DNA from: Candidatus Zixiibacteriota bacterium
GTDB taxonomy: Bacteria > Zixibacteria > MSB-5A5 > SM23-73-2
Direction of reading: 5' to 3'
DNA length: 64,000 bases
Assembly (NCBI GenBank): GCA_030615745.1
Contig: JAUWYR010000007.1
Location: forward strand, 5,405 to 69,404
Part shown: positions 41,648-50,368 of the stretch, piece after piece
Layout: each line of letters begins with the position of its first letter
Position numbering within the stretch: the first letter of the stretch is position 1
Made by a program: the position numbers and the translations under genes
Notes under the pieces: generated by a model
What the model was told of the DNA's origin: nothing
Databases searched by the model: none
Seen by the model: the letters and a program-made list of their open reading frames with translations, nothing else

Positions 41648-43357
41648 ATGATCGACTTAATTCTACTCCATCCCCCAACAATCTACGACTTCAGAAAGAA
41701 AAATATCCTTTTCGGTCCAATTGCTGATGTTATCCCATCTACTCCTGTTTTTGAGATGTATCCTTTGGGTTTTGTTAGCCTAACTTCTTACCTTGAAAAA
41801 AGAGGTTTTAAGGTCAGGATTATAAATATAGCTTTGAAGATGCTTTTAGACCAAGGATATGACGTTGAAAAAGAGATTAAAAATCTCAATCCGAAAGCCT
41901 TTGGAATTGATTTGCACTGGCTTCCCCATTGTCACGGAGGATTGAGAATTGCAGAGATTGTAAAAAAATATCATCCAGAAACCCCGATAATATTCGGAGG
42001 TCTTTCAGCTACATATTATCATCTTGAATTAATAAAATATCCACAGGTTGACTTTGTGGTAAGAGGGGATTCAGCAGAAGAGCCATTATTTCAATTGCTC
42101 AAGAGTTTAAAAAATAAAGGTGATTTTTCCTCTGTGCCGAATCTAACCTATAAAGAAAAGGGTGAAGTAAAGACAAATCAACTATCCTGGGTTCCTTCTG
42201 ATTTGAATCATATAAACATAGATTATTCCCAAATAGCCTCCTCGGTTAGAAGGGATAAAGATTTCTGGGGTTATGTTCCATTTTACGGATGGGAAACATA
42301 TCCAATTTTATCTGCTTTAACCTGCAGGGGTTGCACTTACAATTGTCCTTCCTGTGGAGGGTCTGCTTCTTTTTATAATCAATTTTGCAAAAGAAAAAGA
42401 CCTGCTTACAGGGACCCGGAGCAGGTTTTAGCTGATATCAAATTATTGAATCTTTTAGTCAAAGGTCCTGTTTTTGTGATAGGTGATATTTGTCAGTTAA
42501 GTGAGGATTATGCCCAAAAACTACTTTCCCTTATAAAAAAACAAAGAATTCAAAACCATTTTGTCTTTGAGTTTTTCAAGTTGCCAGAACCTGAGTTTGT
42601 TGAGAAAATAAAAAAACACGTTAAGAATTTCAACGTTCAGTTATCACCTGAAACACATGACCAGAATATCAGACCCCCTTTCAGAAGCTATTTTGAAAAT
42701 AAAAAATTAGAGGAGACAATAAATTTATTTTTAAATTCAGGTTGTAATAAAGTTGACCTTTTCTTTATGATCGGACTTACAGGTCAAACTTATAATTCAG
42801 TCCTACAAACAATTGATTATTGTGATTATCTTTTAGGAAAATTCAATAAAAAGCCTATCCCATTTATCGCTCCTTTAGCCCCTTTTGTGGATCCAGGAAG
42901 TTTAGCTTTCGAAAACCCGGAAGAACATGGTTATAAAATTTTTTACAAAAGATTGGAAGAGCACAAAAAAGCATTGGAAATGCCTTCCTGGAAATACTGG
43001 CTTAATTACGAGACGAATTGGATGACCCGCGAGCAAATAGTTGATGTTACCTATAAATCCGCAGAAAAATTGAACCAGATTAAATTTAAACACGGACTGA
43101 TCTCTGAGAAAAGATTTGAACAAACAAAAACTCGAATTGAAAATTCTTTGAAAGCTTTAGAGCAAATCGATAAGTTCGTCAAAAATAATTGTAATAAAAT
43201 TGAGGGAAGAAGGAACCATGTTTTTACCCCACACTATCCGACAATATGTGAGAAAGATGAGTTGAGGTGGCCTGTTATTTTTTCGGGAATTAAATTACCA
43301 CAAACAGTTGTTAAAACCTTTTTTTTCATCATTCGAAATATCCTGAAAATCTTTTAG
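41648..43357 (+). CDS. B12-binding-like radical SAM protein (Ta0216-like)
   Basis: This 569-residue protein has an N-terminal cobalamin-binding-like domain (LILLHPPTIYDFRKKNILFG, then PLGFVSLTSYLEKRGFKVRI and FGGLSATYYHLELIKYP). The usual DxHxxG histidine motif is not clearly present. The radical SAM cluster motif is CTYNCPSC (C229, C233, C236), preceded by an extra cysteine pair partner, C226. From memory it resembles the B12/radical SAM family named after Ta0216; that match needs a search. It stands alone on the plus strand and faces a glycosyltransferase group. Substrate unknown. Confidence 0.8.
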   Translation: MIDLILLHPPTIYDFRKKNILFGPIADVIPSTPVFEMYPLGFVSLTSYLEKRGFKVRIINIALKMLLDQGYDVEKEIKNLNPKAFGIDLHWLPHCHGGLRIAEIVKKYHPETPIIFGGLSATYYHLELIKYPQVDFVVRGDSAEEPLFQLLKSLKNKGDFSSVPNLTYKEKGEVKTNQLSWVPSDLNHINIDYSQIASSVRRDKDFWGYVPFYGWETYPILSALTCRGCTYNCPSCGGSASFYNQFCKRKRPAYRDPEQVLADIKLLNLLVKGPVFVIGDICQLSEDYAQKLLSLIKKQRIQNHFVFEFFKLPEPEFVEKIKKHVKNFNVQLSPETHDQNIRPPFRSYFENKKLEETINLFLNSGCNKVDLFFMIGLTGQTYNSVLQTIDYCDYLLGKFNKKPIPFIAPLAPFVDPGSLAFENPEEHGYKIFYKRLEEHKKALEMPSWKYWLNYETNWMTREQIVDVTYKSAEKLNQIKFKHGLISEKRFEQTKTRIENSLKALEQIDKFVKNNCNKIEGRRNHVFTPHYPTICEKDELRWPVIFSGIKLPQTVVKTFFFIIRNILKIF

Positions 43358-43421
43358 CTTGCACAGGTTTATATTCCTTTTCCTACTAGTGCCATTCCAA
43401 TTAAATTATGCAAATTTTTCT

Positions 43422-43496
43422 GTAGGGGAGGGGCTCGTCCCCTCCCAACCACCAACGGGAGACCACCCTGGCCGGGCAGGCGAGGGTCTCCCCTAC
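43422..43496. repeat. GTAGGGGAG...CTCCCCTAC palindromic repeat
   Basis: The ends are inverted: GTAGGGGAG (43422-43430) and CTCCCCTAC (43488-43496). GGGAGACC (43457-43464) can pair with GGTCTCCC (43485-43492). The CCTGGCCGGGCAGG palindrome lies in that loop (43467-43480). The element sits between two convergent genes and could terminate both. Confidence 0.8.
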
Positions 43497-43549
43497 GTAT
43501 TAGGTTTATTTTGTTGGATAAGCACTAGAAGTTGGAGGCACAAATATTC

Positions 43550-44467
43550 TCATCTACTTACTCCTATCGTCAAGATGCTTCGCATAAATTTTTTAAGATA
43601 GAAAAACAAAATTCTTAGCAATGCTCCAAAAAAAAGAATTGTTCCAAAAAAGATCAAAAGAAATGTGTTTAAAAAGCCTCTTTTGTATTTTTTTAAGAAT
43701 TTAAAAAAACCTAAATGAGATAGAAAAATCATCTCAGGTCTTGCTTTTTTTGTTGAAAAGCCTTTTAAGTGAATAGCTTTTGCCTCAGGGTAAAAATAGA
43801 TTTTCCAACCAGATCTTTTTATCCTAAAGCACAAATCCACATCTGAGAAAAAAATCTTAAAATTCGTATCGAAGAGTCCTGCCTGGTTTAATGTTTTTCT
43901 TCTTAGAAGAAGGGCAGAGCCCATAGGTTGTGGAACTTCTCTTGTGAAATTATGGTCGAAATATCCCATGCGCCATCTTCCGAATATTCTGCTTTTTGGG
44001 AAAAAATAAGAAAGCCCGGAAAGCTCCCATATAATAGTTGAAAAAAAAGGGAACTCCCTGCAAGAGGGTTGAACTAAACCATCCGGGTTTAAAAGTTGGG
44101 GACCTAAAGCACCCACTTTTTGATTTTTTTGCATAAATTCAAGCATTTTAAAAAGAAAGTTATTCATAAACTTAACATCTGGATTCAAAAGAAGGACAAA
44201 CTCCCCTTTTGCTTTTTCGATGCCCTGATTATTAGCAAAAGAATATCCTAAATTCTCTGGGTTCGAAATCAAGTTAACCTCAGGAAAAAACTCATTTATT
44301 ATTTTTTTGGTATTATCTTCAGAACCGTTATCCACAACGATTACCTCAAAATCAATTTCATCTTTTTGTGAATAGACCGAATCCAGACAATCTTTTATCA
44401 CCTCCTCTGAGTCCCAGGTGACAATGATAATAGATGTGTCAAGCTCTTTTCTTATTTTATCCATCAT
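43550..44467 (-). CDS. Glycosyltransferase family 2
   Basis: This 305-residue GT2 protein of the rhamnosyltransferase type has TSIIIVTWDSEEVIKDCLDS, VVDNGSEDNT, LLLNPDVKFM and PMGSALLLRRKTLNQAGLFD. SDVDLCFRIKRSGWKIYF follows, then a C-terminal hydrophobic stretch. It parallels the GT2 at 10332 in layout. It overlaps the upstream GT4 gene by 11 bases and ends the group. The start is the first of two ATG codons. Confidence 0.88.
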   Translation of the reverse strand: MMDKIRKELDTSIIIVTWDSEEVIKDCLDSVYSQKDEIDFEVIVVDNGSEDNTKKIINEFFPEVNLISNPENLGYSFANNQGIEKAKGEFVLLLNPDVKFMNNFLFKMLEFMQKNQKVGALGPQLLNPDGLVQPSCREFPFFSTIIWELSGLSYFFPKSRIFGRWRMGYFDHNFTREVPQPMGSALLLRRKTLNQAGLFDTNFKIFFSDVDLCFRIKRSGWKIYFYPEAKAIHLKGFSTKKARPEMIFLSHLGFFKFLKKYKRGFLNTFLLIFFGTILFFGALLRILFFYLKKFMRSILTIGVSR

Positions 44468-45740
44468 TTATTTGAAGGCTATCAAAGATTTGAGCTAACT
44501 TAGAGGTTAAATATTTTCTTTCGAAAAGGTTTAAATCCTTTTCATCGAATACATTTGGCTTCTCTTTTCTTTCGAAAAAGAATTTTATCGCCTCTTTGAT
44601 CTCATCGATGTCCTCAGGGGAGATTACCTTGCCTCTTTTGAATCTTTTGATCAACTCCCCTGTAGCACCCAAAGGAGGAACAACAGCCAAGATAGGCTTT
44701 TTTGCATAAAGATATTCGAAGATTTTCCCAGTGGAAATCTGGTCTTTTCCTTCTGAAATTAAAAGAAGCAAAAGGTCAGCAGACGCCATCTCTTTCAACG
44801 CCTTTTTATGAGGAAGATAACCTTTTCTTTGAATAAATTGATTCAAATTATATTTTTTTATAAGTTCATCCAGGTCGATTCCAAAAAAGTTTCCGATATG
44901 AACTAACCTGATTTTTGACCTCAAACTTTCTTCTTCCATTATAAGATTGGAGAAAGCCAAAAAAAATGGCTCAGGATCTGCATCCGGACTTAAAGTTCCG
45001 CAGTAGACTATCTTAAAATAATTCTTTTTTTCATCTTTTTGAAAAGAAAAATCTTCTTTGTCATATCCGCTGGGTATTATATCACAAACACAACACTCTT
45101 TTTCTTTTATTTTTTCAGCTATTTTTTCATTTATAGTTATTATTTCGTCTGCTTTTTTGAAAATATTTTCTTGTATTTTTTCTTTCAAGAACCTATGAAA
45201 AACTGTAGGGAGATACTGGAGTCTATAACCTGTCCACATATCTCTGAAATCAGCCACCCATTTTTTACCAGTTAGAATCTTTAAAAAATATGCAAGAAGA
45301 TGTGCTGTTGGTGGAGGAGAGGAAGAAAAGATCAAATCGACTTTCTCTTTTTTAGAGATAATAAAACCTTTTGCCAAAGCGAAGGGAAGCCATCCTATCT
45401 TCGAATCAGGGAAAAAAATCGAAGAGAAAAGCTTTCTTGATTCAGATGGATAAAAGTTTTTTTTAAAAGTTTTTTTTAATTTGAAGATTTTTTTTAAAAT
45501 AAAAAAAAGCCTTAAGGGGTCAAAAGAGCCGGAACGAAATACTTTGACCTCATCTGGAATCTCATCTAAAAGGGATGAGTCAAAAGCAAAATATTCTATC
45601 TCTTTTACCGTTAGAACAACTGGTTCCCAGCCAAAAGAAGTGAGATATTTTACGAACTTGGAAACCCTCTGCACACCACCCATCCCCAAGGGAGGGAAAT
45701 AATAGGAGATAATAAGAACTTTTTTTTTGCTCATCCTCAT
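44457..45740 (-). CDS. Glycosyltransferase family 4-like protein
   Basis: The GT-B protein begins KKKVLIISYYFPPLGMGGVQR and has FSSSPPPTAHLLAYFLK, WVADFRDMWTGYRLQ, IVYCGTLSPDADPEPFFLAF and a C-terminal GKIFEYLYAKKPILAVVPPLG. The pattern is that of GT4 enzymes which use FEYL in place of the EX7E donor motif. The open frame begins at a TTG at 45773; the ATG at 45740, preceded by GAGCAGG, is preferred (427 residues). Confidence 0.85.
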   Translation of the reverse strand: MRMSKKKVLIISYYFPPLGMGGVQRVSKFVKYLTSFGWEPVVLTVKEIEYFAFDSSLLDEIPDEVKVFRSGSFDPLRLFFILKKIFKLKKTFKKNFYPSESRKLFSSIFFPDSKIGWLPFALAKGFIISKKEKVDLIFSSSPPPTAHLLAYFLKILTGKKWVADFRDMWTGYRLQYLPTVFHRFLKEKIQENIFKKADEIITINEKIAEKIKEKECCVCDIIPSGYDKEDFSFQKDEKKNYFKIVYCGTLSPDADPEPFFLAFSNLIMEEESLRSKIRLVHIGNFFGIDLDELIKKYNLNQFIQRKGYLPHKKALKEMASADLLLLLISEGKDQISTGKIFEYLYAKKPILAVVPPLGATGELIKRFKRGKVISPEDIDEIKEAIKFFFERKEKPNVFDEKDLNLFERKYLTSKLAQIFDSLQINDG

Positions 45741-45822
45741 TCTAACCTGCTCTTTTAATTTTAGGGAGTCCAAAGTTTTCTCTCACTGGGGTCTCTGAAA
45801 AATTCATACTATTAACCCTTTT

Positions 45823-45909
45823 TCATTGTGAGGCTTGTCCCGAGCGTGAGCGAGGGAACTCAACGAAGCAATCTCAAGGGATTGCCACGCCCTTCGGGCC
45901 CGCAATGAC
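45823..45909. repeat. TCATTGTGAGG...CAATGACA palindromic repeat
   Basis: This is the second copy of the ATTGCGAG/GAAGCAATC family. It has TCATTGTGAGG at 45823-45833, CGAAGCAATCTC at 45864-45875, and ends GCCCGCAATGACA. It fills the gap between two glycosyltransferase genes. Confidence 0.8.
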
Positions 45910-45943
45910 AAAATACATACTTTTTCAGAGCTCTTTCACTATC

Positions 45944-47005
45944 TTATTGACAGAGCTCTAAAAATCTGTTTTCAATCACCCTCATATTCTCTTCCCAGAT
46001 AGCCTTTTCTTTAATAATAGAGAAATTTTTCTTTTTGAAAAACTCATATTTTTCTAAGTTGCTAATCAATTGGATAATTTTTTGAGCTAAATCCTTATAA
46101 TCTTTAGGAGAAAACAAAAAGCCATTCTGATTCTCCTTAACCCACTCTCTGTTTCCCGGAATATCTGTGACAACCGGGATAAGACCTGATGCCATGGCTT
46201 CGAGAAGTGAAACTGAGGTGCTGTCTGAAAGTGATGTGGAAACATAAATATCAGAATAGCTCAAAAGTCTTAAAAATTCATCTTGAGTAACCCTTCCTTT
46301 GAATTCAACATAATCTCCTACATTTAAACTATAAGCTAAAGTCATAAGATAATTTTTCTGGGAGCCCTCTCCTACAATCACAAATTTTGTTGGTTTTTGG
46401 GTCTTTTTTAAAACCAAAGGAATTGCACAGATTAAAGTCTTTAAATCATATAAAGGCTCCAAGCGCCTCAGGCTTAAAATAGTTATAGAATCTTTGTTTT
46501 TCTTTTTTTCAAGGTTTAAGAAGTTTTCATCCACTCCCATAGGAGAGGTGACAATCTTTTGCCCATCCACTCCCATACCCATCAAAACCTTTGTTAAACT
46601 AAAACCATCTGAGGTCAAAAGCTCAGCTCTATTAAGCACATAATCTACCCTGAGCCTGTGGAGAAAAGATTTTTTTGGTGAGAGCAAAATATCTGAGCCC
46701 CAACAGGAGACCACGAGGGGTCTTTTTTTAACCATAGCTCCTAAAACACCATAGCTTATCACAAAATGGGTATTTATTATATCAGGCTTTATCTTTAATA
46801 TAATCTCTTCCGTCTCTTTTTTTGCAAAAAAAAATTTTAAGCCCGGATGGGAAATCTTAGGTGCCAGAAAGTGAAACTTTGACTTTATACCTTCACCTTT
46901 TTCAAAGGAAATTAAATGGCAATTATGCCCTCTGGAAACAAAGTAGTTCACCCATCTTTCAGTGTGATAGCTTTTAGCATCTGCCAGAAAACAGATTCTT
47001 TTCAT
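45944..47005 (-). CDS. Glycosyltransferase family 4
   Basis: This GT-B protein has KRICFLADAKSYHTERWV at the N-terminus, VSCWGSDILLSPKK and ILSLRRLEPLYDLKTLI. The donor site reads STSVSLLEAMASGLIPVVTDIPGNREWV. It is a retaining GT4 enzyme, of the kind that uses a nucleotide sugar. The first in-frame start is a TTG at 47026; the ATG at 47005 gives a normal N-terminus (353 residues). Confidence 0.87.
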   Translation of the reverse strand: MKRICFLADAKSYHTERWVNYFVSRGHNCHLISFEKGEGIKSKFHFLAPKISHPGLKFFFAKKETEEIILKIKPDIINTHFVISYGVLGAMVKKRPLVVSCWGSDILLSPKKSFLHRLRVDYVLNRAELLTSDGFSLTKVLMGMGVDGQKIVTSPMGVDENFLNLEKKKNKDSITILSLRRLEPLYDLKTLICAIPLVLKKTQKPTKFVIVGEGSQKNYLMTLAYSLNVGDYVEFKGRVTQDEFLRLLSYSDIYVSTSLSDSTSVSLLEAMASGLIPVVTDIPGNREWVKENQNGFLFSPKDYKDLAQKIIQLISNLEKYEFFKKKNFSIIKEKAIWEENMRVIENRFLELCQ

Positions 47006-47059
47006 CTCGAATTGATTTAAAGACAAAAGTTTTGTAACTCTTCGATTTTATTCTCCTTA

Positions 47060-47114
47060 CGCGTAGCGGAGGGTTTATCCCTCCGTAACAGAGCCATAAA
47101 GGCTCTGCTACGCG
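47060..47114. repeat. Three-way-junction palindrome CGCGTAGC...GCTACGCG
   Basis: The closing stem CGCGTAGC (47060-47067)/GCTACGCG (47107-47114) encloses GGAGGG-TTTAT-CCCTCC (47068-47084) and CAGAGCC-ATAAA-GGCTCTG (47089-47107). All stems are perfect. A larger relative is at 59158-59292. Confidence 0.9.
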
Positions 47115-47163
47115 ACTCTTGAATCTTGCATCTTGAATCTTGCCCCTTTCATCACCATCGAGT

Positions 47164-48201
47164 TTAGACTAATTTTCTGGTTTTTTCCAAGACCCTTCCG
47201 CAAAAACTTTCCCATTCCCAGATTTTATAATATCTTTTCTTCGTGCCCCAGGACTCTTTAAATCTCAACATCCCCAAACCCTTTTCTGGTGTTGCTCCGA
47301 AGTTATAGATTTTGAAATTGTTTTTTTTAGCCCAGAGAAGTGAATGAAATCTCAAAGCATCATTAGGGCGTAAGCTCTGGTAGTTATAATCTGATGCACC
47401 TTCCCAGGCAAATAGCATATCCTTAAAATAAAAATTTATCAAAGATCCAACTATCTTTTCATCTTTTTTTGCCACAACCCACTTCAAAAGATTCTGCCCT
47501 CCTATTATATAAAGGATATTTTTAAAAAGCAAAAAAGGATATTTGGGTTTTTTCATTCGGTACCTCTCATAGGTCGAAAGTGTAAGCTCGTAGCATTTTT
47601 TAACCTCATCCTCTGATTCCACATTTTTTACAGATATCCCTCTTTTTTGAGATTGAGAAACCGCTTTTTTTCTCTCTTTTGTGAAACTTTTAAATGGATT
47701 AGCTTCATCGAACTCATTTAAATTCAGAATATGAGTAAAATACCTTCTTGATTTAAATCCAAAAGATCCTAAGAAACCAAAGCCTTCGAAAAAATCGACC
47801 ACCTCAATTTTTAAAACATTCCATCCTTTCAAGGTTTCAATACACCGTTTAATAAAATAGAAAACTTCTTTTTCCCCAAGTTTTTTATCGAATACAAATC
47901 CTCCATAGGTTCCAAAAGGAAGGGAAAAAAAAATTTTCAATCCAAATTTTTTTTTTACCCAAAAAGGAAGTCCTGCCAGATAGTTTTTTTCTTGATCTTC
48001 CAAGAGAAATAAATAGAAATCAGTTTGAGGATACGATTTTTTCCATACCAGAAACCACGGCTTGGTATGGAAAAATGTGGTGAAGTTAGAGTTTTTCAAA
48101 AGCTCTAACCATTTTTTATCATCTAACTCATCTATGTTTTTAAAAATGACCTTTCCCAAAATCTTTGAAAGTTTTTTAAAAAAATTATTGTTCCCTGACA
48201 A
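47164..48201 (-). CDS. FemAB/GNAT-like acyltransferase
   Basis: This 345-residue protein resembles the FemAB-type double-GNAT fold. It has NSNFTTFFHTKPWFLVWKKS near the start, FKSFTKERKKAVSQSQKRGI in the middle, GSLINFYFKDMLFAWEGASD and SLRPNDALRFHSLLWAKKN. The last phrase is typical of FemAB-related proteins that sit in exopolysaccharide clusters. The start is a TTG that overlaps the upstream gene by 17 bases; no ATG or GTG is better placed. The acceptor is unknown. Confidence 0.8.
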   Translation of the reverse strand: MSGNNNFFKKLSKILGKVIFKNIDELDDKKWLELLKNSNFTTFFHTKPWFLVWKKSYPQTDFYLFLLEDQEKNYLAGLPFWVKKKFGLKIFFSLPFGTYGGFVFDKKLGEKEVFYFIKRCIETLKGWNVLKIEVVDFFEGFGFLGSFGFKSRRYFTHILNLNEFDEANPFKSFTKERKKAVSQSQKRGISVKNVESEDEVKKCYELTLSTYERYRMKKPKYPFLLFKNILYIIGGQNLLKWVVAKKDEKIVGSLINFYFKDMLFAWEGASDYNYQSLRPNDALRFHSLLWAKKNNFKIYNFGATPEKGLGMLRFKESWGTKKRYYKIWEWESFCGRVLEKTRKLV

Positions 48202-50359
48202 CAGCTATTTTCCCCAAAGTCCCTTCCCCTTTTTTGACTTGAAGATAAAAAAGATATATCCCGGAAGCAACAAACTCACCAGCTTTATTCTTTAGGTCCC
48301 ATTCCCATTCCCAGCCCACATCAGGCTCGATCTGCTTTACCAGCTCACCAGCCAGAGTATATATCTTTATTTTTTGAGCGCCCAAAGGGATGTTTTTAAA
48401 TTTGACCGTATTTCCATCCATATAGGTAACAATAACCGGGTTAGGAAAAGAGACAACCTTTTTTTTGGGAGGAGTATATTTTGACAACCCATGTTCTGTT
48501 CCAATCCAGACCTCTTCATTTTTCTCAATCAGTATGCAGTTTATCTGATCAGAGACTAAATCTGAGTTGGAGGTATTGAAAACTAGAGTGAACTCCTCTT
48601 TATCACTTAAAATCCCTAAACCATTGTTAGTGCCAACCCACTTGTTATTATATTCATCCACTGCAATGAAATTCACCTTAAGACCAAGTTCTGGTGGATA
48701 GGCCACTTTGTCAAATTCCTCAAAATAGGGGTCGAATCTGACTAAACCATTGTTGGTTCCAACCCAAAGAATTCCCTCCTTGTCGAAAGTAGTGCACCGT
48801 GCCTGGCCGGAAAGCTCTTCTGGGGTATAGCATTTCAGTGTATCGTCAAGTTTATTAGCCACAGTTCCTCTATAATTTAAATCGCACAGCCCGCTCCACC
48901 TGTGGCAGATAAAAAGATGTCCATCTGAGACATAAATTTTGTTGAAAACTGTATCCAAAAGCCCATCCTGTGTGGTAAAGACAGTCCATAAGGTCTCAGG
49001 ATCATCCAAAGCTAAAAGCCCTCTTCCTTCCTCAGCTTGTTCATTTAGAAACCATTTTGTGTTATTTCCATCCACAGATATACCATTTACAACAACAACA
49101 CTATATCCAGCCGCATGTTTTAAAGGGCTGTTTTTATCATCATAATGAGACCAGAGTCCAGAAAAATCTCTCTTGTATAGGCCATCGCCCCATGTTCCCA
49201 CCCACAAATTGTTTTTCTTATCCACCTCAAGTGAATGGATGTTCCGACCCCGCCTACCGAAGACCGAGTCTAACACATCTGAATAGGATCTCCAACCCTC
49301 TGGACCAACAGATGATAATCCGTCGTTCCAGTTAGCGCACCAGAGCTTCCCGTCTGAGTCCTGTGCGATGTCCATAAAAATATTTCCTGAAGGTCCATCT
49401 ATTTCATAGTTTTTCCAGGTTGAACCATCAAAAAATGAAAGACCCTCTCCTGCTGTGCCGATCCAGATATGACCCTGTGAATCTAAATATAAACTCTTTA
49501 CATTCAAACTGAGAAGGTTCTCAGAGGGAAAAGGCTCCCTTTTGTTTTCTTTATATACAAAAATTCCGTTGGCTGTAGCTGAATAAATTTGAGTCCCGAA
49601 AATTTTTAAATCATTTATAAAATGTTTTGTTACCCCAAGCGAGTCATCAACATTTATAAAGGTTGAATCGACTGAACTGAACTTCAAAAGTCCAATAGGT
49701 GTGCCCAGAAAAATCTTTTCTTGTGCATAAAGGATTGTTTTAACGAAACCGATTTCAAAAGAAGTCCAGCTTTTCGGGTCCTGTAAGTTAAACTTAGAGA
49801 CATCTTTTGGAGCAAAGGCTACCCCCTTATCTGTTCCCACCCACACTTCATCCTCTGTTAAGCAAATGCAGTTTACCGTATCAGGAGAGATAGTTCCAAA
49901 TTTTTTATAGGTCTCCTTTACCTCCCCTTCGTTTTTCTCTATCAAAAAAAGGCTTACTCGATCACCAGAAGCAATCCATAATTTATCACCCTCCGGAACT
50001 ATATCTCTTATTTTCAATTTCTGGCTCATAAAATCTTTGTATACTCTCCAAAAATTTTTGGTTGGGTTATATTTGGTTAAAGTCCCGTTTTTTCCACCAA
50101 ACCAGAAGTTTCCAGAAGTGTCAGAGCCTAAAGAAAAAAGGTAGTTGTCTCCTAAGCCCTCCACATTGGTGATTTTTTGGACTGAACCGGTGCCAGTATC
50201 AAGAATAGCTAAACCACCAAAAGTAGCACACCAAAGTTTCTCATTTTTCAGCGTAATCTCCCAAACATAGTTCATATCAGTGTAGGTTACCCATTCAGCT
50301 GAGAAAAGAGAGCGGGATAAGAATAAAAGATTTAGGATAAAAAATATAGTTTTTCTCAT
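48185..50359 (-). CDS. Secreted two-component-regulator-type propeller protein with C-terminal sorting-like domain
   Basis: The 724-residue protein has a signal peptide of about 21 residues. Many propeller repeats of the form NxLWVGTxxGLxxFD follow (for example HIWIGTAGEGLSFFDG, NLWVGTWGDGLYKRDF, ILWVGTNNGLVRFDP, NKWVGTNNGLGILSD). The last 90 residues (FPNPVIVTY, IKIYTLAGELVKQIE, GEFVASGIYLFYLQV) form an Ig-like C-terminal domain of the kind used for type IX or related secretion in FCB bacteria. It lacks kinase and transmembrane signalling domains. The start is the ATG at 50359, not the GTG one codon before. Confidence 0.86.
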   Translation of the reverse strand: MRKTIFFILNLLFLSRSLFSAEWVTYTDMNYVWEITLKNEKLWCATFGGLAILDTGTGSVQKITNVEGLGDNYLFSLGSDTSGNFWFGGKNGTLTKYNPTKNFWRVYKDFMSQKLKIRDIVPEGDKLWIASGDRVSLFLIEKNEGEVKETYKKFGTISPDTVNCICLTEDEVWVGTDKGVAFAPKDVSKFNLQDPKSWTSFEIGFVKTILYAQEKIFLGTPIGLLKFSSVDSTFINVDDSLGVTKHFINDLKIFGTQIYSATANGIFVYKENKREPFPSENLLSLNVKSLYLDSQGHIWIGTAGEGLSFFDGSTWKNYEIDGPSGNIFMDIAQDSDGKLWCANWNDGLSSVGPEGWRSYSDVLDSVFGRRGRNIHSLEVDKKNNLWVGTWGDGLYKRDFSGLWSHYDDKNSPLKHAAGYSVVVVNGISVDGNNTKWFLNEQAEEGRGLLALDDPETLWTVFTTQDGLLDTVFNKIYVSDGHLFICHRWSGLCDLNYRGTVANKLDDTLKCYTPEELSGQARCTTFDKEGILWVGTNNGLVRFDPYFEEFDKVAYPPELGLKVNFIAVDEYNNKWVGTNNGLGILSDKEEFTLVFNTSNSDLVSDQINCILIEKNEEVWIGTEHGLSKYTPPKKKVVSFPNPVIVTYMDGNTVKFKNIPLGAQKIKIYTLAGELVKQIEPDVGWEWEWDLKNKAGEFVASGIYLFYLQVKKGEGTLGKIAVVREQ

Positions 50360-50368
50360 CACAGTAAT

